This document shows, in pieces, positions 54,190 to 62,960 of a DNA stretch of 64,000 bases. The stretch lies in the NCBI GenBank assembly GCA_963543015.1, contig CAUTYZ010000004.1, positions 1 through 64,000 of the forward strand. Direction: 5' to 3'. This DNA is from Alloscardovia sp963543015. GTDB lineage: Bacteria; Actinomycetota; Actinomycetes; Actinomycetales; Bifidobacteriaceae. Position 1 is the stretch's first letter. Every line of letters starts with the position of its first letter. A program made the position numbers and the translations under genes. The notes below the pieces were generated by a model, which was given only the letters and a program-made list of their open reading frames with translations, did no database searches and had not been told where the DNA came from.

Positions 54190-54312
54190 GAAGAACTCTG
54201 TAGAGCTCAAATGGAATCTTAGATTATGTAATCTTCCAAAACTGCGAGTACCTACAATGAATTGATATCATATCAGGATTCCCGCAGTCGTTTCGAGCAG
54301 TACAGAGTTCTT
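54190..54312. promoter_or_regulatory. Structured region upstream of the DAHP synthase genes
   Basis: A 12-bp inverted repeat (AAGAACTCTGTA and TACAGAGTTCTT) encloses about 100 bases with a 14-bp palindrome AGATTATGTAATCT and an ACTGCG/CGCAGT pair. A TATGAT near 54270 on the minus strand may be the -10. Confidence 0.45.
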
Positions 54313-54338
54313 TGTTTTTATATGCTCTATGGCTATGC

Positions 54339-54399
54339 AGTAACTCGTAACGCGTCTGAGTATGTTCGGAGTACGTTTCTGAGTATCTAACGAGTTACT
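54339..54399 (-). terminator. Inverted repeat downstream of pepC
   Basis: Ten-base arms AGTAACTCGT and ACGAGTTACT 41 bases apart, about 20 bases past the pepC stop; the internal part is also partly self-complementary. No T-run directly after it. Confidence 0.4.
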
Positions 54400-54418
54400 A
54401 TCCTAGTCCGCAGAAGCC

Positions 54419-55750
54419 TTAAGCCAAAGCTCCCATTGGATCCCATGCAGGAAGCATAATTGGCTCTTCTTCCAAAGCTGCCTGATACTCTGCTGGAAGC
54501 ATAGACTTTGGAACTGCTACCTCGTAGACGAATTCATCGAACCATGGATCATCCATAGTAAAGAATCCCTTGTCCGCGATATCGGTTCCCCATGAGTTTT
54601 CTACACGCCAACGGTTGGTCTTCTCGCCCTCAGCATCGACACCCGCAAATGCCATTGCGTGATTCATTGCAGAATCAGCGAAACGAACGCGCTCTTCCTT
54701 GTTCATATCGAAGTCGATGTCATACACGCGACCATACTCGAACAAATCCGTAGCCCATGCGCCGTCCTTGCGATCCATCATAGGATGGCAGTCTGCGCCG
54801 AACCATACAGGGATGCCCTGCTCTTCGAGAATCGTACGAACGCACTTCTTCATGAATGCAGTATCGACATTGAGGTATGCGGTTGGAGTTCCACCAGCAA
54901 CGTTGCCCAAATGCTCGATGCCAATCATCTTGCCCTTTGGATGTTCAGTACGTGGATCATCGACCAAGCATACGTAGTCTTCCAATCCAGCAGTGACATA
55001 CTTATTCCAGAATTCCACTGGAGTAATTTCACCGACACGATGGAAGTTGTCATCCTTATCGACATACTCCCACTCGAAGGAAGTTGGAGGAGTTCCCAAG
55101 TGAATAGTCAAGATGCGATGTGCTTCTTCTACCGCCTGCTTCGCAATCTGAGAAGCATTTTCAGGATGTGCATACATGTGTGCAACTGCCTGACGCAATG
55201 CAGCACGAAGCTGAGTATTCATCTCGCCTGTATTCTGGCTGGACGCAGTTTCTGGGAAGAAGTCCTTAGGAACAGCACCGTACTTGGTGTAGATGTTCAT
55301 AGCCATGGTCCACTGTCCGCCATCACCCATCAAATCGTGGAGAAGGAACTGAACGAGACGTGAGTCCGAAGGCTCTCCTGCTTCAATCAATGCCTGCATA
55401 TCCTGCATGAAGTAATTTGCACGCTCGAGCTTATCGAAGTACATAGCGTAGGACTGGCTGAATTCGAAGTCCTTATTCTTCAAATTCATCTCACGCTTAG
55501 CGATAAAGCGAGCTACGTTCAACGAGCTGAAGAGCCAGCAACGACCAGAACGCTTCTGGCTAGTTGCATCGCCGTTATCGATAACTGTGCTGAAACGACG
55601 CTGCAAGTAACGAGCGCGATCAAAATTCTTAGCAACGGCATCGATGCCCGAAGTCGTCACTGCATTCATTGCAATGCGATTTGCTTCTCGATTGTCGAAG
55701 TCTGCGCGCAAACCTTCCAAAGTCTGTGCACTCAATGGTTCAAAAGACAT
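54419..55750 (-). CDS. pepC: Aminopeptidase C
   Basis: 443-residue cytoplasmic cysteine aminopeptidase (bleomycin hydrolase family, C1B). Catalytic Cys 71 is in KRSGRCWLFSSLN, the His in SAMNHAMAFAGVD and the Asn in RVENSWG. ATG 55750 has AAGGAAGG six bases ahead. It supplies amino acids from peptides together with Pcp further up. Confidence 0.96.
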   Translation of the reverse strand: MSFEPLSAQTLEGLRADFDNREANRIAMNAVTTSGIDAVAKNFDRARYLQRRFSTVIDNGDATSQKRSGRCWLFSSLNVARFIAKREMNLKNKDFEFSQSYAMYFDKLERANYFMQDMQALIEAGEPSDSRLVQFLLHDLMGDGGQWTMAMNIYTKYGAVPKDFFPETASSQNTGEMNTQLRAALRQAVAHMYAHPENASQIAKQAVEEAHRILTIHLGTPPTSFEWEYVDKDDNFHRVGEITPVEFWNKYVTAGLEDYVCLVDDPRTEHPKGKMIGIEHLGNVAGGTPTAYLNVDTAFMKKCVRTILEEQGIPVWFGADCHPMMDRKDGAWATDLFEYGRVYDIDFDMNKEERVRFADSAMNHAMAFAGVDAEGEKTNRWRVENSWGTDIADKGFFTMDDPWFDEFVYEVAVPKSMLPAEYQAALEEEPIMLPAWDPMGALA

Positions 55751-55800
55751 ATGTGTCCTTCCTTGAGTCAACATGAATCATTAATTCGGTCAATACAATT

Positions 55801-55830
55801 AAACCGTGTAGTGTGAACACTACACGGTTT
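55801..55830 (-). terminator. Terminator after the DivIVA-like gene
   Basis: Perfect 13-bp stem (55801-55813 with 55818-55830) and a four-base loop, followed on the minus strand by a short T-rich stretch. Confidence 0.75.
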
Positions 55831-55910
55831 ACATTTCTCACAGATGAACTCGCATGAATTTCTTACACACTGAGTTCCCACATTGGCTGAGCACGTTTAT
55901 TCTCGTGAGT

Positions 55911-57377
55911 TTATTCTTCTGAAGCCTCAGAATTATCAGCTGTCTCGGCACTTTCTGCTTCATTATTTGCATCATTATCAGCAACATTGTCTGCGTTCTG
56001 AGACTGTGCTGATTGCTCGGAGCTAGCTGCATCCTTTGCTGTGCCCTTGTCCTGAGAGTCCTTGTCTTGAGACTCCTGCACACTCTGGTCAGATTCCGAA
56101 TTCTCATCCTTGTGACCATCTGCTGGCGTGTCAAAAAGCGATGCACCGAAAGCATTGGAGAAGATGGAACGCAATTCGTCTACACGTGCAGTAATGGATG
56201 CCTCACGCTCCTGGAGGACAGCAATGCGCTTTTGCAAGCCATCGATTTCTTCCTGAGCTGCAGCACGATGGTCGCTCACCACCTGCTGTGCACGCTGTTT
56301 GGCTTCTTCGATAATCTTTTCAGCCTCACCCTGTGCCTTGTCACGTGTGGAAATCGCGTATTCATCAGCCTGCTTACGAATGCCCTTTGCATCGTCGAGC
56401 AATTGGGTAGATTCTTCTTCTACTATATTACGACGCTCAGCAAGATCTGCGAGCATTGCCGCTACCTTAGTATTCGCATCCTGCTGGCTTGCAGAAATAT
56501 CGTGACGAACCTGCTCAGCTTCCTGAGCTACCTTTGCCAATGTCTGAGCACGCTCTACATCAGCAGAGTCTGTAATCTGTCGAGCCTGTGCGCGTGCAGC
56601 ATCGGTAATTTCATCCGCTTGACGCTTTGCATCGGAGAGCAACTTGCTGACCTGCTCACGTACATCAGCTAACTTCTGGTTTGCTGAGTCAAGTGCCTTT
56701 TGAATTTGATCGTTTGCTTCGCTCTTCTTTGCAGCAATTTCGTCATCAGCTTCCTTGCGCTGCTGTGCAATTTCTTGAGCAGCCTGAGCCTTAAACTGTG
56801 CAATTTGCGCATCCTGCTCGGAACGCTGAACGTTGAGCTGCTTGATATGCTCTTCGCTCTTGGCATTCAGTTCAAGATCCAGCGTACGGCGCTGGTCTTC
56901 ACTTTCGCGCTTTGCCGTTGCAACCAGCTGCTCGCTTTCGCTTTGAGCAGTTGCGCGCAACTTATCAGCCTGTTCCTGAGCCTGAGCGATAGTCGACGCT
57001 GCTTCATTTTGTGCGTTTGTGCGCAAAGAATCAGCATCCAACTGTGCATTATTCATCAAGGTCTGAGCTTCATTATTCGCATTCTCGCGAATTGTTTGTG
57101 CATCCTGCTTTGCTCGTGCCAGCAATTCTCGGCTCGTCTGCTCGGCAGATGCAAGAAGCTGCTGAGCATTCGCGCCCAATGCAGTAAAGGAGTTCTGCTG
57201 CTGACCGCTGTTCTTTTCTTTTTCTTCCTGAAGCTGTGCGTCAAGTTCAAGAATTCGCGCATCATAAATTTTAATTTGTTCGCGCAAACGTGCAGTATTT
57301 TCTTGAGCGCGAAGGAAAGCGTCATCCACGCGTTCCTTATCGTATCCGCGCAAAACAATTGGGAAATTATCAGCCAT
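55911..57377 (-). CDS. DivIVA-domain coiled-coil protein
   Basis: 488 residues. The start NFPIVLRGYDKERVDDAFL is the DivIVA N-terminal membrane-curvature motif; residues 25 to about 400 are almost continuous coiled coil rich in Ala, Gln, Glu; the last 80 are an acidic Ser/Asp/Glu tail. DivIVA proteins mark poles and septa in actinobacteria. This one is longer than Wag31, so it is likely a second member of the family. ATG 57377 has GGAG five bases ahead. Confidence 0.8.
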   Translation of the reverse strand: MADNFPIVLRGYDKERVDDAFLRAQENTARLREQIKIYDARILELDAQLQEEKEKNSGQQQNSFTALGANAQQLLASAEQTSRELLARAKQDAQTIRENANNEAQTLMNNAQLDADSLRTNAQNEAASTIAQAQEQADKLRATAQSESEQLVATAKRESEDQRRTLDLELNAKSEEHIKQLNVQRSEQDAQIAQFKAQAAQEIAQQRKEADDEIAAKKSEANDQIQKALDSANQKLADVREQVSKLLSDAKRQADEITDAARAQARQITDSADVERAQTLAKVAQEAEQVRHDISASQQDANTKVAAMLADLAERRNIVEEESTQLLDDAKGIRKQADEYAISTRDKAQGEAEKIIEEAKQRAQQVVSDHRAAAQEEIDGLQKRIAVLQEREASITARVDELRSIFSNAFGASLFDTPADGHKDENSESDQSVQESQDKDSQDKGTAKDAASSEQSAQSQNADNVADNDANNEAESAETADNSEASEE

Positions 57378-57469
57378 CATCACTCCACTACATAAATCGT
57401 ATCAATGTATACAACGTTACACATATGAGGACTCGTATGGGAAAATTTGTCCTCTTTTTCGCATATTAA

Positions 57470-58102
57470 TTACAGGTTATTTTTGCGATACCGCAAAGTC
57501 GTCACAATAGTATCGCGTGCGGCATCAATCATCACACCAAGTTTCATCCCTTTGGTATATCCCACTGGCTTGTCGACATGAGGGAAAGACACGAAACCGG
57601 CATACGTATCATCGTGCTGAGATGCCCATTCAAGCAATTCGTAGAACAGCGAATTGCACACAAACGTTCCTGCATCCGAACTAAATGTAGCAGGAATATC
57701 ATGCTTGGCAAGCTCTTTACTCACATCGCGTAAAGGCAAACCTGTCCAAAACGCTGCCGGACCTGTCTTGCTAATGAGAGTATCGACAGGCTGAATGTCA
57801 TCATCGTCAGGCCGAGGAGCATCAATGATGTTTTTTGCACATCTTTCCAACGCGATAGAGCGTGCATGAGTTTTAAGACCCGTCGCAAGCACCACGTGAG
57901 GGCGAACAGCTTCAAGAGTTGCCTTCAAGGTCGGCCACGCATGAGTAAAGCTCAACGGCACAAGAACAGACGTCACAGACACGGATGCATCTTCAAAATC
58001 GATACCATCGTCCGCAATCGATTCTGTGACAAGGCGGGATGGATTGACATCCACGCCCTCGTAATTTTCGAAGCCGCATATAACGACACGACAATTATCC
58101 AT
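57470..58102 (-). CDS. pcp: Pyrrolidone-carboxylate peptidase
   Basis: 210-residue cysteine peptidase removing N-terminal pyroglutamate. The triad is visible: Glu 86 in LERCAKN, Cys 149 in GTFVCNSLFY, His 175 in FVSFPHVDK. AGAGGA stands eight bases before the ATG. It follows the YfiH-type gene closely. Confidence 0.93.
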   Translation of the reverse strand: MDNCRVVICGFENYEGVDVNPSRLVTESIADDGIDFEDASVSVTSVLVPLSFTHAWPTLKATLEAVRPHVVLATGLKTHARSIALERCAKNIIDAPRPDDDDIQPVDTLISKTGPAAFWTGLPLRDVSKELAKHDIPATFSSDAGTFVCNSLFYELLEWASQHDDTYAGFVSFPHVDKPVGYTKGMKLGVMIDAARDTIVTTLRYRKNNL

Positions 58103-58153
58103 ATTTACTATCCTCTATTCTTCGGCTTTATTCGTCAGCGTTATTCTTCACCA

Positions 58154-59083
58154 CTATTCTTCCCCACGGAAAGGGCTCACGACAGCGAGATGACGTCCCG
58201 AACCAGTTTTTTCAGCAAGCTGAGAGCGACGATATGAGAACCACAATGGGTTTTCTAACGTGCAAAGCGCATTCTTCATCTCAGATAAACGCTCGGTAAC
58301 TGAACCACCTTCGCCATCTTCCGAGCATAATTGCTCAAGCTCCGGATCTGGCGCGAGGTATTCTGTCGCTGCCGCAACGCGTGGAAGAGAGTCTACAAGA
58401 TTTTCTGGAAGGATACCAGCATTGTGAATAGCTTGAAGAGCTGCCTTTTCGAGGTCAATTCCCGCTCCTCCAAATCGAGTAATAGTCGCTGCGCCTGGGA
58501 AACGCGCATCAAATTCCATAGCAATCTCATTGCCTACTTCATAGCATTCACCACAAATACATGGACCGAGAGTTGTCTTAATTGTCGAGCGCTGGGCGCC
58601 CTTGAATTCCATAGCAGCTACAGTTTGACCGATGATATCGTTCATCAATCCCTTGCGACCGCAATGTGCAGCAGCGCTGACACCCGAAGCTGGATCGACG
58701 AAAAGAACTGGCAAGCAATCCGCTCCAAAAACACCGACAAATTGACCAGTTGTCGTCACCATGCCGTCTGCTTCCAACTCGGAAAGTTCAGCATCATCAG
58801 CGACGTCATCCGTAAAAACAACTTCACCTGAATGCACTTGATGAACGGTTCGAATTTTTCCGTCCACAACCTCATCCAGTGCGAGGCGACTTGATGCCAC
58901 TGCCTGCTCATCATCCCCCTGACGGCTACTCATATTTGCATAGCCATAGTAAGCATCCGAATATCCGCCCAATCGGGTGGAGTACCAAACTCGATATCCA
59001 TCCGCGATATCGATAGGTATAGCTGCAGGAATATGTAGAGGCAATGTGTCAGATACTGTAATTTCCGTAATTTCTTCGGTCAT
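58154..59083 (-). CDS. YfiH/LACC1-family purine nucleoside phosphorylase-like protein
   Basis: 309 residues. Metal-binding residues of the family are seen in TVHQVHSGEVV, FGADCLPVLFVDP and SAAAHCGRKG, plus GPCICGECYEVG. Members have adenosine phosphorylase and deaminase activity or remove wrong residues from peptidoglycan precursors. TAGAAT six bases before the ATG suggests a leaderless transcript. Confidence 0.9.
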   Translation of the reverse strand: MTEEITEITVSDTLPLHIPAAIPIDIADGYRVWYSTRLGGYSDAYYGYANMSSRQGDDEQAVASSRLALDEVVDGKIRTVHQVHSGEVVFTDDVADDAELSELEADGMVTTTGQFVGVFGADCLPVLFVDPASGVSAAAHCGRKGLMNDIIGQTVAAMEFKGAQRSTIKTTLGPCICGECYEVGNEIAMEFDARFPGAATITRFGGAGIDLEKAALQAIHNAGILPENLVDSLPRVAAATEYLAPDPELEQLCSEDGEGGSVTERLSEMKNALCTLENPLWFSYRRSQLAEKTGSGRHLAVVSPFRGEE

Positions 59084-59089
59084 AACGCA

Positions 59090-59095
59090 ATTCTA
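59090..59095 (-). promoter_or_regulatory. -10 element of the leaderless YfiH-type gene
   Basis: TAGAAT on the minus strand, six bases from ATG 59083. Confidence 0.5.
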
Positions 59096-59136
59096 CCAAT
59101 CTCGTATAACGTACTCACTACGACAAGCGAATCGAC

Positions 59137-60012
59137 TTACAATCCTCGGTTCAGGTATTCCATATCGTCATGAGATAATTCGAGCTGATCCGCTTTCATC
59201 GAGTCAAGAATTGTCTCACTGCGATGAGCACCTGGCAAGACAAACATATGATCGCCCATCGCAAGCTCCCACGCAAGGACGACCTGCTGGTAGCTTACAC
59301 CTCGCTGAGCAGCAATCTGTTTGAAAGCATCATATTTCGACTCATCCTTAGGCTTGCGGAATCCACCCAACGGACTCCACGCGACGAATGCAAGGCCTAA
59401 CTGTTTTGTATATTCCACAGTATCGAGGCTGTCAGTGAAAATTGGCGACAATTGATTTTGAACAGCGATCAGCGCATCACCCAAAATAGAACGTGCGATA
59501 TCAATCTGCTCGACGCTCGCATTAGAAATACCAATTTTCTTTGCTACTCCCTGATCATAGAGCGCTTTCATGCCTTCAATAGACTCGTTATATGGCACTT
59601 TAGGATCAGGACGATGGAAGTACAGCAAATCAATTGATTCGACACCCAACGCTTGTGTAGACTGCTTACCATACTCAATCAATGACTCTGGAGCGCCGTT
59701 AACATCCCATGTCGGAACACCATCCGTGAAATTCCTAAAATGACCAGCTTTAGTAGCCACGAGAACGTCCTCGCGTGGGCCATTCCATGTGTCGAGAGCC
59801 TCGCGAATCAGTTTCTCATTGTGCTGTTCTTCACCGCCAGACATGTAGTATGCCCACGCCGTATCTAAATGACGGCATCCAGCATCCAGCGCACCATGAA
59901 TGACCTGAATTGCTACTTCACGGCTTGGCTTTTTCTCAATGGATAAGCCCATTCCTCCCAATCCGATTGCCGTTGTGGTATAAGGACCAATGTGTCGCAT
60001 TAAAGCAGTCAT
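59137..60012 (-). CDS. Aldo/keto reductase
   Basis: 291-residue NADPH-dependent oxidoreductase. The tetrad is seen: Asp and Tyr in HLDTAWAYY (about 50 and 55), Lys in VATKAGH, His in LYFHRPD. The substrate is unknown. ATG 60012 has GAGGTG six bases ahead and fits the family start. The frame stays open upstream to an ATG at 60135 with a perfect GGAGG, which would add 41 unusual Cys-rich residues. Confidence 0.88.
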   Translation of the reverse strand: MTALMRHIGPYTTTAIGLGGMGLSIEKKPSREVAIQVIHGALDAGCRHLDTAWAYYMSGGEEQHNEKLIREALDTWNGPREDVLVATKAGHFRNFTDGVPTWDVNGAPESLIEYGKQSTQALGVESIDLLYFHRPDPKVPYNESIEGMKALYDQGVAKKIGISNASVEQIDIARSILGDALIAVQNQLSPIFTDSLDTVEYTKQLGLAFVAWSPLGGFRKPKDESKYDAFKQIAAQRGVSYQQVVLAWELAMGDHMFVLPGAHRSETILDSMKADQLELSHDDMEYLNRGL

Positions 60013-60147
60013 AACGTGCACCTCACATGTATGGAAATCAATTATTTTCATTCTACACTTCACCATGCAAGCGCATCTTAATCGACAGGCTAAAACTGAC
60101 AGCCCACTCATGTATAGACACAATTGATAGGCCATGTCATTGCCTCC

Positions 60148-60205
60148 TAGCGCATAAGAGTTGCCTCCCACATCACACGATATGGGAGGCAACTCTTATG
60201 CGCTA
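60148..60205. repeat. Perfect 23-bp inverted repeat
   Basis: Left arm 60148-60170 and right arm 60183-60205 are exact complements around a 12-base loop. It lies between the arcD stop and the aldo/keto reductase. No T-run follows on either strand. Each arm contains GGAGGCAA, which recurs directly downstream on the minus strand as a ribosome-site-like sequence. Confidence 0.9.
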
Positions 60206-60337
60206 CTTATACTGACGTACATGGAAAGCTATGCCCAGCCACCTGCAGCATATCTTATGTACTTCTGTTCATATAAATACACGAATGGTGTTCAATGTTG
60301 TGATATTAAGGCTCGCGCGCCAAAGCGCGTGAGATGT

Positions 60338-61855
60338 TTAGAGGAATGGTACGAATGTACCCAGCAGAAGCAGCAGAATGCTCAAGATGACGATGATGCC
60401 GATGAGCTTTCCGATGAACTTCCACCACTTGCCGATATCCACGCGACCCAATGCCAAAGCACCCATAACGATGCCGGATGTTGGAGCGAGGAGGTTGAGC
60501 AAGCCGGATGCGGACTGGTAAGCCGTGATAATCAGGCTTGCACGAACGCCGACAAACTCTCCCAATGGAGCCATGATGCCCATAGTCGCACTTGCAAGAC
60601 CGGACGACGATGGAATCAGGAAGGACATTGGCAAATAGAAGATGTAGGTCAGTACGATGAAGACCTGTGATGGCAATCCACTCAAGCCCATCTTGCCCCA
60701 GTTGAGGATGGTGTCGGTAATCATGCCGTTATTCATAATGACTTGAATGCCACGAGCCAAAGCTACAATCAGAGCAACACTGAGCAAGTCGCCCGCGCCA
60801 GCCATGAAGGAGGATACAATCTTATCTTCAGACAGACCGTAGATGATACCGATCAGAATGCCCATGCCCGCAAAGAGCATTGCACCTTCTGGGAAGTACC
60901 ATGAGCCAAATGGCTGCAAGCTTGTGCCAATGATTTGACCGACGACTGGCAAACCTGTCAGCCACTTTGCAAAGTCATCGAAGACATTGACATGCAGATC
61001 TGTCCATGGGATGAAGCCCATAATCATAATGACGAAGGTCAGAATGAAGAAGACAAGGACATGCTTCTGCTTCTTGGTCATGGTCGATTCGACAGATTGG
61101 GTTTCGCCCACATTGAAGAACTTGAGATCTTCTGTGCGGGTTTCGTACGTCAGAGACTTCGTTGGATCCTTCTGTACTTTATCTGCATAACGATAGACAT
61201 AGTATGTGCTTACTGCTGTCAACACGATCCAGAAGATAAGACGCAAGATAATTCCATCTCCTACGCCTACTCCTGCTGTACCCGATGCAATACCCGTTGC
61301 AAATGGATTCAGCGTCGATGCCAAGCAACCAATCTGCGATCCAATCAAAATGATAGATACACCGGTAATCGTATCGAATCCCACTGCCATCATTACTGGA
61401 ACGAGCAATGGATAGAATGCCATGGTTTCTTCGCCCATGCCATAGGTGGTTCCACCGAGTGCAAACAGAGGCATGAGGACAAGGATGAGCATCTTTTCGC
61501 GACCCTTGTACTTCCTTACGATGGAAGCAATTCCTACATCCAATGTGCCCGTCTTATTGACGACGCCCAGGAAGCCGCCGACCATGAGGATGAAGAAGGA
61601 TACATCAATTGCTGCAGACGTTTCCTTAATCAGAGATCCCTCTTCTGGATGCGTTCCCAGCATTGCACGAATAGGTGCCATGAGAACGTCCCAGATACCC
61701 TGTGGATTTGCTGCTTGTGGTTGATATTGACCATCGACGAAAGCACCTGCTGGGATAATCCATGTCAGAATTGCCATCAAGGCGATGATAATAATCAATA
61801 CTGTGTAAGACGAAGGCATCTTAAAGCCTTTTTTCGCCTTTCTCTCTTCACTCAT
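60338..61855 (-). CDS. arcD: YfcC-family transporter, probable arginine/ornithine exchanger
   Basis: 505-residue membrane protein with about 12 helices. FFILMVGGFLGVVNKTGTLD, GGTTYGMGEETMAFYPLLVP and GSQIGCLASTLNPFATGIAS are typical of the YfcC/ArcD2 family. Its place directly after carbamate kinase and ornithine carbamoyltransferase suggests it exchanges arginine (or citrulline) for ornithine. AAAGGAGA stands five bases before the ATG. Name based on context. Confidence 0.8.
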   Translation of the reverse strand: MSEERKAKKGFKMPSSYTVLIIIIALMAILTWIIPAGAFVDGQYQPQAANPQGIWDVLMAPIRAMLGTHPEEGSLIKETSAAIDVSFFILMVGGFLGVVNKTGTLDVGIASIVRKYKGREKMLILVLMPLFALGGTTYGMGEETMAFYPLLVPVMMAVGFDTITGVSIILIGSQIGCLASTLNPFATGIASGTAGVGVGDGIILRLIFWIVLTAVSTYYVYRYADKVQKDPTKSLTYETRTEDLKFFNVGETQSVESTMTKKQKHVLVFFILTFVIMIMGFIPWTDLHVNVFDDFAKWLTGLPVVGQIIGTSLQPFGSWYFPEGAMLFAGMGILIGIIYGLSEDKIVSSFMAGAGDLLSVALIVALARGIQVIMNNGMITDTILNWGKMGLSGLPSQVFIVLTYIFYLPMSFLIPSSSGLASATMGIMAPLGEFVGVRASLIITAYQSASGLLNLLAPTSGIVMGALALGRVDIGKWWKFIGKLIGIIVILSILLLLLGTFVPFL

Positions 61856-61911
61856 CTTTTTCTCCTTTGAAATATTTATGAGTAAAACTCTTGGTGAGAA
61901 AGTGTAAAATG

Positions 61912-62859
61912 CTACGCTTTCTCAATAATTGTTCCGCTGTCCGATTCGACCAACGCACCGAGATTCTCAAGCGATGTGATTACTGCTTTGCCTTCTGGTC
62001 GACCATTGACGAAAGCAATTGCAGCTTGGATTTTTGGAAGCATGCTTCCTGGAGCGAATTGATCTTGTGCAATGTACTCTTCAAGTTGAGCGACATTGAC
62101 ACGTTCCAGCTTTTCTTGATCTGGCTTGTTGAAATTAACAAACACATAATCAACGCCGGTGAGAACAATGAAGAGATCGGCTTCTACCAATTCTGCAAGT
62201 CTTTGTGAAGCAAAATCTTTATCGATAACTGCTTCAACGCCATGCAGATTTCTCTCTTCATCTTTCACGACTGGAATTCCACCACCGCCCGCTGCTATAA
62301 CGATTTGACCGTGATCAATGAGCGTACGAATAGCATCAATTTCTTGAATATCTACTGGTTTTGGCGAGGCAACGACTTTTCTCCAACCACGTCCAGCATC
62401 TTCTTTGAAAGTTGCTCCTGTTTTTTGAATTTCTTCGTGAGCTTCTTCTTCTGAATAGAATGGACCAATTGGCTTGCTCGGATGAGCAAATGCCGTGTCA
62501 TCTCGATCTACAATGACCTGTGTCACGACGGAGGCAACTCCTTTTTCGATTCCTACATCATGCAATGCATTTTGTAATGCATTTTGCAACCAGAATCCGA
62601 TACTTCCTTCTGTCATCGCAACGAGCGAATCAAGCGGGAATGCAGGATTTTTATCTGATGCGGCAGCCAAATGTTGGAGTAAAAGATTACCCACCTGCGG
62701 ACCGTTACCATGGGTGATAATGAGATCATCACCATTTTTTACGAGCTTTACTAAATGTCTCGCTGTTTCCTCCAATGCTCTTTGCTGAGCTTGAGCCGAA
62801 GGATCAGACGAAAGAATAGCATTACCCCCTAAAGCAACGACAATCTTCCGACCTACCAT
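61912..62859 (-). CDS. arcC: Carbamate kinase
   Basis: 315 residues; makes ATP from carbamoyl phosphate and ADP. The start VVALGGNAI, the ITHGNGPQVGNLLLQ block and AAGGGGIPVV are family signatures. AAAGGAGAA precedes the ATG. Middle gene of the arc cluster; this is its energy-yielding step. Confidence 0.97.
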   Translation of the reverse strand: MVGRKIVVALGGNAILSSDPSAQAQQRALEETARHLVKLVKNGDDLIITHGNGPQVGNLLLQHLAAASDKNPAFPLDSLVAMTEGSIGFWLQNALQNALHDVGIEKGVASVVTQVIVDRDDTAFAHPSKPIGPFYSEEEAHEEIQKTGATFKEDAGRGWRKVVASPKPVDIQEIDAIRTLIDHGQIVIAAGGGGIPVVKDEERNLHGVEAVIDKDFASQRLAELVEADLFIVLTGVDYVFVNFNKPDQEKLERVNVAQLEEYIAQDQFAPGSMLPKIQAAIAFVNGRPEGKAVITSLENLGALVESDSGTIIEKA

Positions 62860-62900
62860 AATTCCGATTCTCCTTTGATATCGAAATACGTTTGAAAGAT

Positions 62901-62939
62901 GTGAGGGCTGAACTAATCCTCATTAATCACAGCCCTCAC
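62901..62939 (-). terminator. Hairpin between arcB and arcC
   Basis: Ten-base arms GTGAGGGCTG and CAGCCCTCAC with a 19-base loop, 22 bases past the arcB stop. No T-run; may adjust the arcB to arcC ratio by partial stop or mRNA protection. Confidence 0.5.
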
Positions 62940-62960
62940 GACAGTCACGTAGACACGTAA

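Noticed and set aside
60161..61870. Plus-strand frames opposite the arcD gene
   Set aside because: The minus-strand transporter is a clear family member with a good ribosome site; the plus frames are its shadow.
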